Source: Coleofasciculus sp937127375
Lineage (GTDB): Bacteria > Cyanobacteriota > Cyanobacteriia > Cyanobacteriales > Coleofasciculaceae
NCBI GenBank assembly: GCA_040218875.1
Contig: JAVJQP010000014.1
Strand: one strand, 5' to 3'
Length of the DNA: 64,000 bases
Part shown: positions 26,376 through 34,682 of the stretch, in pieces
How the letters are laid out: every line of letters starts with the position of its first letter
How positions within the stretch are numbered: the first letter of the stretch is position 1
Notes under the pieces: model-generated
The model's input: the letters and a program-made list of their open reading frames with translations, nothing else
Told to the model about the DNA's origin: nothing
Databases searched by the model: none
Translations under genes and position numbers: made by a program

Positions 26376-26478
26376 TTTTCTGACCTATATTTGTCTTCAT
26401 AATATTATCGCTCTTAGGGGCTAGCTAGATCTATAGAAATTTAAACGACTATCCTTTGTGTCATTTATTCATCAGCAA

Positions 26479-27209
26479 TTAAAAAAGTTCAGGTAAGGTT
26501 GGTTTTGAACATACAACACCAGCATAATTTTCATATAAAGTTTGCACATCATGACCAGTTATTTCAGCAACTACCACAGGATTCATTCCAGCTTCTAGGC
26601 AATGAGAGATAAATGTGTGTCGTGTATTATAAGGCTTTCTATGCTCAACTCCTGCTTGATCTAGACATTTTTTCCAAGCTCTCTGACTAAAGTTGTGGTC
26701 ATCAATTGCATTACCTCCAGGGCTAGTAAATACTAAATCATCAGGTTTAGCATCGCCTGGTTTAATTGATTGCAGCAATTTTTTTAGCTTGTCATTAACA
26801 GGGATTATTCGAGTTTTATTAGTTTTAGTGGATTTATGAACACCGCGCGTTATACTTTCACCTATCCAGATAGTATAAAAGTCATTAGAAATATGTTTCC
26901 ATCTTAAACCTATCGCTTCACCAGTCCTCACACCAGTCGCAAAAATAAATTGTACGTAATTTGTATAGTGCTTGTAATGTTTGTTTGTTTGAAATGATTC
27001 TATGATTTTAATAATCTCATCTTTGCTAAAAGGTTCAGGAGACTGTTTAGGTGGGACTTTTATTCTTTTCTGTAGCTCGTTCCAAGGATTGTATTGAGTA
27101 ATTTGCTTAGTTCTTGACCATTTCCAACAAGCTATTTACTGAAGTTTTCTACTACCACAGTGCCTTTTGAAGCCTTAGAAGCGGTTCCAGTAGATGTAAT
27201 GGCTCTCAT
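26479..27209 (-). pseudogene. Tyrosine recombinase (integrase), decayed
   Basis: The C-terminal catalytic domain is readable from 27135 to 26479 with Arg (GVRTGEAIGLRW), the Arg-His box (YNTRHTFISH), His (EITGHDVQ) and the nucleophile Tyr (LYENYAG). Upstream in the same frame the protein reads ACWKWSRTKQITQYNPWNEL and then meets a stop at 27136-27138. A separate N-terminal piece starting at ATG 27209 (MRAITSTGTASKASKGTVV) looks like a cyanobacterial integrase arm domain but is in another frame and stops at once. So the middle, about 100 residues, is missing. It lies beside tRNA-Thr and tRNA-Tyr, common integration targets. Confidence 0.8.
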
Positions 27210-27366
27210 TGGGTATCAAATATTGGGTATCATATTTCTGTACTCTAATCCATGATACCCACTTGATACCCGAAAACAACTAAGACACCCAGATTTAGTA
27301 CTATAACTCTGGATGTCTCAATTAAGCTATAAGCTTACAAGCCTTATCAAATATAGATATCCAAAA

Positions 27367-27438
27367 AGCCCGTGACGAGGATTGAACTCGTGACCTCACC
27401 CTTACCAAGGGTGTGCTCTACCACTGAGCTACACGGGC
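27367..27438 (-). tRNA. tRNA-Thr (anticodon GGT)
   Basis: A complete 72-nt cloverleaf on the minus strand. Acceptor GCCCGTG/CACGGGC, D arm GCTC/GAGC, anticodon loop TTGGTAA, T arm ACGAG-TTCAATC-CTCGT. No CCA is encoded. Confidence 0.95.
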
Positions 27439-27493
27439 ATATTTGTATGGACGCTTCTAGTACACATACCCTCTAAAAATTAGAGTCATGTGA

Positions 27494-27575
27494 TGGGCCG
27501 AGTTGGATTTGAACCAACGTAGGCAAAGCCAGCGGATTTACAGTCCGCCCCCATTAACCACTCGGGCACCGACCC
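27494..27575 (-). tRNA. tRNA-Tyr (anticodon GTA)
   Basis: An 82-nt class II tRNA on the minus strand with a long variable arm. Acceptor GGGTCGG pairs with TCGGCCC, the anticodon loop is CTGTAAA, and the T arm is GTTGG-TTCAAAT-CCAAC. It lies 55 bp upstream of tRNA-Thr and is probably co-transcribed with it. Confidence 0.94.
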
Positions 27576-27674
27576 ATTTCGTTCACAGTTATCAATACTA
27601 GCACAACTTTTAATTTGTGTTCAACTTTTTTTCCGGCTTCCCCATCTTCCCCATCTCTCCTGCCTCGTCATTTT

Positions 27675-27716
27675 GTATCAAAAATAACAATTCCTCGGAT
27701 AAGCTCGCTCTAATAT
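27675..27716 (+). promoter_or_regulatory. NtcA-type activated promoter of urtA
   Basis: GTATCAAAAATAAC at 27675-27688 fits the NtcA box GTA-N8-TAC with one mismatch (AAC). It is followed after exactly 22 bp by TAATAT at 27711-27716, matching the class II NtcA layout GTAN8TAC-N22-24-TAN3T. Transcription would begin near 27723, so urtA translation must start at 27779 rather than at the upstream GTG. This predicts induction when nitrogen is limiting, by NtcA with 2-oxoglutarate. Confidence 0.7.
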
Positions 27717-27778
27717 CACAGCTTAACCAGGTTTATCTCTATCAACCGACTGGAATTACCGAAGGAATATCTATACAA

Positions 27779-29101
27779 ATGGTTAGACGATTAGGGCGAC
27801 GTAAATTTTTGATCTATGGCTCCGCCACGTTGGGAACCACGCTTCTGCTCAAAGCCTGTAGTGAGCCGCCAGCACCGGATACCACAGGAGAGGCGACAAC
27901 CTCTGACTCGGCGGCGGCTGGTGGCAATGGTGACACGATAAAAGTCGGGATTCTCCATTCCCTCAGTGGCACAATGGCGATTAGTGAAAAAAGTGTCGTG
28001 GATGCCGAACAACTCGCCATTGAGGAAATCAACGCTGCTGGGGGTGTCCTAGGTAAGCAGATTGAACCGATTGTGGAAGATGGTGCCTCAGATTGGCCCA
28101 CGTTTGCTGAGAAAGCCAGAAAGCTAATTGACCAAGATCAGGTCGTTTCCGTTTTTGGCTGCTGGACGTCGGCTAGCCGCAAGGCGGTATTACCTGTCTT
28201 TGAAGAGAAAAAACATATGCTCTGGTATCCTGTGCAGTACGAGGGTCAGGAGTGTTCTAACAATATCTTCTATACAGGCGCTGCTCCGAATCAGCAGATT
28301 GAGCCAGCCGTGGATTGGTTGCTGGAGAATAAGGGCAAACAATTCTTCCTGATTGGTTCTGACTACGTGTTCCCTCGTACCGCTAATACAATTATTAAGG
28401 CACAGCTTGCAGAACTGGGTGGCGAAACCGTTGGCGAGGATTACTTGCCTCTAGGAAATACAGAAGTTACCCCAATTATTACTAAAATCCGCGCGGCGTT
28501 ACCAGAGGGGGGCGTTATCTTTAATACTCTCAACGGAGATAGTAATGTGGCTTTCTTCAAACAACTACAGGGTGCAGGGTTAACCCCGGATAAGTATCCG
28601 GTTATGTCTGTAAGTATTGCTGAAGAAGAAGTCAAGGCAATTGGTACAGAATACCTGAAAGATCAGTATGCGGCGTGGAACTACTTCCAAACCGTTGATA
28701 CCCCAGAAAACCAGGATTTTGTCAAGGCATTTAAGGCAAAATATGGTGAAGACCGAGTGACTAATGACCCCATGGAAGCTGCCTACATTGGCGTTTACTT
28801 GTGGAAGCAAGCGGTTGAACAAGCAGGAACGGCTGATGACTTAGAAGCTGTCCGCAAAGCGGCTTATGGTCAGAAATTTGAAGCCCCAGAAGGGATGGTC
28901 ACCATGAATCCTAACCATCACCTCTCGAAGGTGGTACGGATTGGAAAAGTGGGAGAGGATGGTCTGTTTGAAATTGTCAACGAGACGGAAGCGGCTATTG
29001 AACCCGTTCCCTGGAATCAATTTGTTGCCGATACTAAGGGATTAGGTTGTGATTGGTCTGATCCGAGTAAGGGGGGTAAATATAAGTTAAAAGATGTATA
29101 A
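27779..29101 (+). CDS. urtA: Urea ABC transporter substrate-binding protein UrtA
   Basis: About 440 residues; the periplasmic urea receptor. The N-terminus has a twin-arginine-like start (VRRLGRRKFL), a hydrophobic stretch and a lipobox-like LLLKAC, so it may be a membrane-tethered lipoprotein. The mature part has the type I receptor fold of the amide-binding family (IKVGILHSLSGTMAISE...). A longer frame opens at GTG 27617, but GAAGGA at 27761 and the promoter at 27675-27716 favour the ATG at 27779. It is first in urtABCDE. Confidence 0.93.
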   Translation: MVRRLGRRKFLIYGSATLGTTLLLKACSEPPAPDTTGEATTSDSAAAGGNGDTIKVGILHSLSGTMAISEKSVVDAEQLAIEEINAAGGVLGKQIEPIVEDGASDWPTFAEKARKLIDQDQVVSVFGCWTSASRKAVLPVFEEKKHMLWYPVQYEGQECSNNIFYTGAAPNQQIEPAVDWLLENKGKQFFLIGSDYVFPRTANTIIKAQLAELGGETVGEDYLPLGNTEVTPIITKIRAALPEGGVIFNTLNGDSNVAFFKQLQGAGLTPDKYPVMSVSIAEEEVKAIGTEYLKDQYAAWNYFQTVDTPENQDFVKAFKAKYGEDRVTNDPMEAAYIGVYLWKQAVEQAGTADDLEAVRKAAYGQKFEAPEGMVTMNPNHHLSKVVRIGKVGEDGLFEIVNETEAAIEPVPWNQFVADTKGLGCDWSDPSKGGKYKLKDV

Positions 29102-29166
29102 GTCAGTCATTAGTCATTAGTCATTAGTCCTTTGTCATTCCTGACCAACAATCAACGTAGAAAATT

Positions 29167-30339
29167 GTGCTAGCAGGACTTTTAGATAGTCTCTATGGCG
29201 GTATCAGTATTGGCGCTGTTTTATTAATTGCAGCGCTGGGATTAGCCATTGTGTTCGGACTCATGGGTGTGATCAACTTGGCACACGGGGAGTTGATGAT
29301 GCTGGGTGCTTATACGACCTTTGTTGTCCAAAATGGGTTCAAGTCTCTGGGGGAACCTTGGTTTGAAACCTATATCTTATTTGCCATACCGATCGCGTTT
29401 CTGGTAACCGCCCTTGTCGGATTGGTTCTGGAACGGGGGGTTATCCGCTTTCTATACGGGCGTCCCCTGGAAACCTTGCTAGCAACCTGGGGCGTTAGTT
29501 TAATTTTGCAGCAGTTCGTCCGCAGCGTAAATTGGGTGATGGTGATTGGCATTGCTCTATTTTGCCTGCTGTTTTTTGGGGCGCTGTGGGTACTGTCTCG
29601 TCGGGCAGATTTTCCGCGGATTCGTTCTTGGGCAATCCCGACAATGGTGGTATTATCCCTGGGAATTGTCTTTACGATTGGCAAGGTTTTGAGTGAAACA
29701 TTCGAGCTAGGGTTAACTAAGCCTTGGTTTGGCACTCAAGGTGTTGATGTCACCGCGCCAAGTTGGATGCGGGGAGGGTGGATGGTGGAGTTATCGGAAG
29801 GCAGTTTTCAGTTATCCTATGTCCGATTATTTATTATTGGGCTAACGATTCTTTGCATCACGGGAATTTACCTATTCTTGCAGCGTTCAGCTTGGGGATT
29901 GCGGATTCGCGCTGTAACTCAAAATCGGAGTATGAGCGCTTGTTTGGGAATTCCTACGGGTAAGGTTGATGCGTTAACCTTTGCTATTGGTTCAGGTTTA
30001 GCGGGGGTTGCAGGTTGTGCGATTAGTTTGTTGGGTTCAGTTAGCCCGAATACCGGTCAAAATTATGTGGTCGATACGTTCATGGTGGTGGTGGTTGGCG
30101 GCGTCGGTAAATTGGTGGGTTCGATTGTGGCGGCGTTAGCGATTGGTACGATTAATTACCTGATTGGTTCGGGAATACTGGCTTTGCTCTTTCAGCCCAT
30201 TGAGCCGTTATTTGATTTCTTTACCTTCTTTGCCACCACCAGTATGGCAAAGGTGATGGTATTTGCCCTAATTATCATTTTCCTGCAAATTCGACCGGGC
30301 GGGATTTTTCCACAGAAAGGACGATCCTATGAACTATAA
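29167..30339 (+). CDS. urtB: Urea ABC transporter permease UrtB
   Basis: A 390-residue permease of the branched-chain amino acid (LivH) type, with about eight to ten helices. It starts at GTG with LLDSLYGGISIGAVLLIAAL and contains GLAIVFGLMGVINLAHGELM, the conserved LivH segment, and VVVVGGVGKLVGSIVAALA near the end. The UrtB form has an extra central segment compared with LivH. It lies 65 bp after urtA, with TCATTAG tandem repeats between. Confidence 0.94.
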   Translation: MLAGLLDSLYGGISIGAVLLIAALGLAIVFGLMGVINLAHGELMMLGAYTTFVVQNGFKSLGEPWFETYILFAIPIAFLVTALVGLVLERGVIRFLYGRPLETLLATWGVSLILQQFVRSVNWVMVIGIALFCLLFFGALWVLSRRADFPRIRSWAIPTMVVLSLGIVFTIGKVLSETFELGLTKPWFGTQGVDVTAPSWMRGGWMVELSEGSFQLSYVRLFIIGLTILCITGIYLFLQRSAWGLRIRAVTQNRSMSACLGIPTGKVDALTFAIGSGLAGVAGCAISLLGSVSPNTGQNYVVDTFMVVVVGGVGKLVGSIVAALAIGTINYLIGSGILALLFQPIEPLFDFFTFFATTSMAKVMVFALIIIFLQIRPGGIFPQKGRSYEL

Positions 30340-30536
30340 GGCAGAAGACAACAGGCAATAGGCAATAGGCAATAGGAAAACAAATGACAAATGACTTTCA
30401 TAATCTCCTTTAAATCCTAATCACCCTGTCAAAATGAGAGAACAAACTTTTCTGTGAAATCAGTGTATGAATAAGCTCTCACTCACCTCCCTACCCCAAT
30501 CTCTCCAATAAATCCGTGAAATCAGTGTTTTGACAA

Positions 30537-31712
30537 ATGACCAATGACTCAGTAATTGAAATTCCCGGACTAGACCGACGGCGCAAGCGTCGTCAATCGC
30601 TGCTGATTGAAGTGGGTGTGGTTACTCTAATCGCACTGCTGCTGATTATTGTGTTTCCGTTGGCGTTGTCTGACTTTCGCCTGAGCTTGTTGGGGCGATT
30701 TTTGGCATTGGCGATCGCAGCTTTGGCAATTGACTTGATTTGGGGCTATACCGGACTTTTAAGTCTGGGTCATGGCATCTTTTTCGCCTTGGGTGGTTAT
30801 GCGTTGGCAATGCATCTAAAATTAGCCCCCTTGGAAGGCGAGACTTTACCCGAATTCATGGGTCTTTATGGGGTGGATAAATTGCCCTGGTTTTGGCAAC
30901 CCTTTGATTCCTTTGGATTTGCTGTCTTTGCCGTGATTATTATTCCGGCTGTCGTCGGGAGTTTGTTTGGCTATCTTGTCTTTCGTAACCGGATTCGGGG
31001 CGTTTATTTTTCTATCCTCACCCAAGCCGCGACAATTGTCTTTTTCAATTTCTTCAATGGTCAACAGAAACTATTCAACGGTACGAATGGTTTGACCAAT
31101 TACCAAACCTTGCTGGGGGCTGATGTGAATGCCACGCGAACCCAGTTTATATTTTATACTATCACAATTCTGTTGCTGGTTGTCTCTTATGCCTTATGTC
31201 GCTGGCTGACTCAGGGGCGTTTTGGGCGGTTACTGGTGGCGATTCGCGATGATGAAAATCGGGTGCGGTTTTCGGGATACAATCCCACCGGATTTAAGGT
31301 TTTAGTCTTTGCCATTTCTGCGGGGTTGGCGGGAATCGCGGGGGCGATGTTCACGCTGCAAACGGGTATTGTTTCACCGAAGGCGATGGATATTGCCTTC
31401 TCGATTGAAATGGTGATTTGGGTGGCGGTTGGTGGTCGTGCTACACTCGTGGGCGCAATTCTAGGGGCGCTGGTGGTTAATTTTGCCAAAAGTATTTTAA
31501 GTGAAAACTTTGCCGAAAGTTGGCTATTTTTCCAAGGCGGATTATTTTTGGTAGTGGTGACGGTGTTGCCGAGTGGAATTGTGGGGTGGTGGCGGTATTC
31601 CGGGTATCAGGCGTTGCTGAGTCTATTCGGTAAGCGCAAAGAGGTAATTACTTATCCTAGTTTAGAAGAAGACCCAGATGTGCAACGTGAACGAGAGGAA
31701 ATTAGTCATTAG
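30537..31712 (+). CDS. urtC: Urea ABC transporter permease UrtC
   Basis: A 391-residue LivM-type permease. The characteristic LAIAALAIDLIWGYTGLLSL, GHGIFFALGGYALAM and VWVAVGGRATLVGAILGALV segments are present. It pairs with UrtB to form the transmembrane channel. It starts 197 bp after urtB; the gap holds a small AATAGGC tandem repeat and two copies of a GTGAAATCAGTGT segment. Confidence 0.94.
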   Translation: MTNDSVIEIPGLDRRRKRRQSLLIEVGVVTLIALLLIIVFPLALSDFRLSLLGRFLALAIAALAIDLIWGYTGLLSLGHGIFFALGGYALAMHLKLAPLEGETLPEFMGLYGVDKLPWFWQPFDSFGFAVFAVIIIPAVVGSLFGYLVFRNRIRGVYFSILTQAATIVFFNFFNGQQKLFNGTNGLTNYQTLLGADVNATRTQFIFYTITILLLVVSYALCRWLTQGRFGRLLVAIRDDENRVRFSGYNPTGFKVLVFAISAGLAGIAGAMFTLQTGIVSPKAMDIAFSIEMVIWVAVGGRATLVGAILGALVVNFAKSILSENFAESWLFFQGGLFLVVVTVLPSGIVGWWRYSGYQALLSLFGKRKEVITYPSLEEDPDVQREREEISH

Positions 31713-31717
31713 TTTTA

Positions 31718-31779
31718 GGGAACAGGGAATAGGGAATAGGGAACAGGGAACAGGGAATGGGGAATAGGGAATAGGGAAT
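31718..31779 (+). repeat. Heptamer-type tandem repeat
   Basis: Mixed GGGAACA, GGGAATA and GGGAATG units between urtC and urtD. Confidence 0.8.
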
Positions 31780-31838
31780 TCTAGTAAATATCATTGTCAT
31801 TATTCCTTTGTCATTAGTCAGCTAAAGTCTTGCTAAAC

Positions 31839-32978
31839 ATGAATCAACAAATTTTAGCGATTGAAGATTTAACCGTTAGTTTTGATGGCTTTAAGGCACT
31901 CAACACCCTCAACTTCAGTATGGATACTGGAGAGTTACGGGTGATTATTGGACCCAATGGTGCGGGAAAAACCACGTTCCTCGATGTGATCACCGGAAAA
32001 GTCCAGCCAACTAGGGGACGAGTTCTATTTAAAGGACAGAATTTACGGCGTAAATCAGAAGATAGGATTGTACGCATGGGGATTGGTCGTAAATTTCAAA
32101 CCCCGCGAGTTTACCTAAATCTAACGGTGCGAGAAAATTTAGACTTAGCCTGTAATCGCAGTAAAACTGTGTTTTCAACACTGTTTGGGCGTCCTGCTAC
32201 ATCGGAACGACGCACGGTGTTAGGGTTATTAGAAACAATTGGTTTAGTTTCCAAAGCCGATTTACAAGCCGATTTACTTTCCCATGGGGAAAAGCAACGG
32301 TTAGAAATTGGCATGTTGGTGGCGCAATCCCCGGATTTATTGCTGGTTGATGAACCTGTGGCGGGGTTGACGGATGAAGAGACTGAAAATATTGCTGACT
32401 TACTGATCAATTTAGCCGAGAGTCATTCAATTATTGTCATTGAACATGACATGGAATTTGTGCGGCTGATTGCCCGTAAGGTGACGGTGCTGCATGAGGG
32501 GTCGGTGTTATGTGAAGGAAGTATTGATGAGGTGCATAATGACCCCCGTGTGGTGGAGGTGTATTTGGGACGAGAGTCCTCAATTAGCGCCCGTCAAATG
32601 AAACTGCTGCGAATTGTCACCGCTATGGCTTGGTCTGATGGGGATTTAGCGCCTGAAGAAGCGGAGTTAATTATTGCTCGCTTGAGTCAATTGTTTTCAA
32701 CGGATAGTGAAGAGCAGGAAAAGTTACAAACAGAATTGCGGGATTATCTAGCTGCTCATGTTGATATTGATGAGTTGGTGGCTCAAATTGAAAGTCCTGA
32801 AGAACGGGAGTTAATTCTGAAGTTGGGGTATGAGGTGATTAATGTTAGCGCTCGCACGCCTAATGAACCCACTATTAATCAACAAGAAGCCGCCGCTTAC
32901 AAAGAACTGGTCAAGCTTCTGGATTTACCGGAAGCTGTGGTAAATCGCTTAAAAGCAGATACCTCCAAGTCGTTGTGA
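31839..32978 (+). CDS. urtD: Urea ABC transporter ATPase UrtD fused to TerB-like domain
   Basis: About 379 residues. Residues 1-250 are a LivG-type ATPase: Walker A GPNGAGKTT, a signature-like LLSHGEKQRLEIGM and Walker B LLLVDEPVAGL. The last ~125 residues are an extra helical domain starting MKLLRIVTAMAWSDGDLAPEE, which matches the acidic helix-loop pattern of TerB/tellurite-resistance domains. LivG proteins usually end near 250 residues. The extension may sense metal or contact another protein, or be a cyanobacterial family trait; that is inference. ATG at 31839 is chosen over a TTG three codons upstream. Confidence 0.9.
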   Translation: MNQQILAIEDLTVSFDGFKALNTLNFSMDTGELRVIIGPNGAGKTTFLDVITGKVQPTRGRVLFKGQNLRRKSEDRIVRMGIGRKFQTPRVYLNLTVRENLDLACNRSKTVFSTLFGRPATSERRTVLGLLETIGLVSKADLQADLLSHGEKQRLEIGMLVAQSPDLLLVDEPVAGLTDEETENIADLLINLAESHSIIVIEHDMEFVRLIARKVTVLHEGSVLCEGSIDEVHNDPRVVEVYLGRESSISARQMKLLRIVTAMAWSDGDLAPEEAELIIARLSQLFSTDSEEQEKLQTELRDYLAAHVDIDELVAQIESPEERELILKLGYEVINVSARTPNEPTINQQEAAAYKELVKLLDLPEAVVNRLKADTSKSL

Positions 32979-33293
32979 TTGAGGAATAAATACATACAAT
33001 GTGTTTTTTGTCAAAGTTATTTCTGAGTAAGCTCAAAAAATTTTGTCATTGGGGTATGCTTGTATTTTTTGAGTTTTGCTGACGCTAGTGCAGAAAATGA
33101 CGCCAGACTGAGGGTTTCAATCCTGTGTTTTTGTAAATTAACTACAATTGACCTATAATACCAGACTATACATAATTTAATATATCATACTACAGCCAAA
33201 TAACAACGTCAAATTGGGCTTTTCCAGAGACTGCTGCTGCTCAGTCAAAATTCCATAACATTTACAAAATCAAATTAAAAACTTTGAATTGAA

Positions 33294-33560
33294 AAGTTAT
33301 CGGTGGGGAGGGCGGGTTTTGTTGAAATGTTATCGGTGAATAGCGGATTTTAATCCCTAAACCCGCCCCTACAACCTACGAATACCAGTTCAGTGGGGAG
33401 GGCGGGTTTTGTTGAAATGTTATCGGTGAATAGCGGATTTTAATCCCTAAACCCGCCCCTACAACCTACGAATACCAGTTCAGTTATCGGTGGGGAGGGC
33501 GGGTTTTGTTGAAATGTTATCGGTGAATAGCGGAATTTAGTCCCTAAACCCGCCCCTACA
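33294..33560 (+). repeat. Tandem array of GGGCGGGTTT elements (90-97 bp period)
   Basis: Three units start at about 33304, 33394 and 33491, each with GGGCGGGTTTTGTTGAAATG and ending in CTAAACCCGCCCCTACA. The third is offset by an extra 7 bp. It sits in the 638-bp gap between urtD and urtE; the first 300 bp of that gap are AT-rich and show no gene. Confidence 0.85.
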
Positions 33561-33616
33561 CTAATTCTTGAGCGATGCTGCACTACACTAAGAATACCAA
33601 TTAATCGCTTCTAGCT

Positions 33617-34375
33617 ATGAGTCAAACAGACCAAGTAATATCTAAAATCGATCATCAATCCTCAACTCAGCTAATGCTGCAAATTAGGGATGTAAATGTT
33701 TACTATGGCGAAAGTCACATCCTGCGGGATGTGGATTTAAGTGTACCCGTTGGACAAATGGTTTGTCTGATTGGGCGTAATGGCGTGGGAAAAACAACAT
33801 TATTGAAAACGATTATGGGGTTGCTCAAACCTCGAACAGGTACAATTACCTTAGCCGAGCAACCGATTACCCATAAATCTACAGATAAACGGGCAAAATT
33901 AGGCATTGGTTATGTTCCCCAAGGGCGGGAGATTATTCCCCGGTTAACGGTAAAAGAAAATCTGTTGCTGGGGTTGGAAGCCTGTCGTCAAGGTAGAGGG
34001 AACAACGCTGAGATTCCAGAGGAAATTTTTAGCTTGTTTCCTGTGCTAAAATCTATGCTATCTCGCATGGGCGGAGATTTGAGTGGAGGACAACAGCAAC
34101 AACTGGCGATCGCGCGGGCGTTAATGGGGAAACCTCGATTACTGGTGTTGGATGAACCCACCGAAGGAATTCAACCTTCGATTATCCTTGAAATTGAAGC
34201 CGCTATCCGCCAGATTGTCAAGTCTACAGGGATTTCTGTGCTGCTGGTGGAACAGCATCTGCATTTTGTCCGACAAGCAGATTGGTACTACGCGATGCAG
34301 AAGGGAGGTATTGTCGCATCAGGTTTAACCAGCGAATTGAGTCAGCAGGTGATTCAGCGCTTTTTAGCGGTTTAG
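33617..34375 (+). CDS. urtE: Urea ABC transporter ATPase UrtE
   Basis: A 252-residue LivF-type ATPase. Walker A is GRNGVGKTT, the Q-loop region GYVPQGREIIPRLTVKENL, the signature LSGGQQQQLAIARAL, and Walker B LLVLDEPTEGI. The EGIQPSII motif is typical of LivF/UrtE. It powers the transporter with UrtD. It lies 638 bp from urtD, far more than the other urt spacings, so it may have its own promoter. Confidence 0.94.
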   Translation: MSQTDQVISKIDHQSSTQLMLQIRDVNVYYGESHILRDVDLSVPVGQMVCLIGRNGVGKTTLLKTIMGLLKPRTGTITLAEQPITHKSTDKRAKLGIGYVPQGREIIPRLTVKENLLLGLEACRQGRGNNAEIPEEIFSLFPVLKSMLSRMGGDLSGGQQQQLAIARALMGKPRLLVLDEPTEGIQPSIILEIEAAIRQIVKSTGISVLLVEQHLHFVRQADWYYAMQKGGIVASGLTSELSQQVIQRFLAV

Positions 34376-34380
34376 TTTTA

Positions 34381-34582
34381 GGGAACAGGGAACGGGGAGA
34401 TGAGGGAGATGAGGGAGATGGGGGAGATGAGGGAGATGGGGAAGATGGGGGAGATGGGGAAGATGGGGAAGTTAACTCAAAACTTTACCTTACCTGTTCC
34501 CTGTTCCCTATTCCCTGTTCCCTGTTCCCTATTCCTGACAAATGACAAATGACGAATGACAAATGACGAATGACGAATGACT
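34381..34582 (+). repeat. Stacked tandem repeats in urtE-kinase gap
   Basis: Three kinds of simple tandem repeat fill the 307-bp gap: GGGAGATGA/GGGGGAGAT units (34396-34470), CCCTGTT/CCCTATT units (34493-34535) and TGACAAA/TGACGAA units (34536-34582). No gene is seen. Confidence 0.8.
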
Positions 34583-34682
34583 GAAACATCAAATTCACAG
34601 GATTGACATCTGAAAATTGTACTTTAGATGGGCAAAGGGTGCTTTGTCTATAGTAAAACAATGACGGTATCACATTTGCCTT

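Noticed and set aside
27617..27778. N-terminal extension of urtA from GTG
   Set aside because: It would place the start upstream of the NtcA-type promoter, and the Tat/lipobox signal begins at the later ATG.
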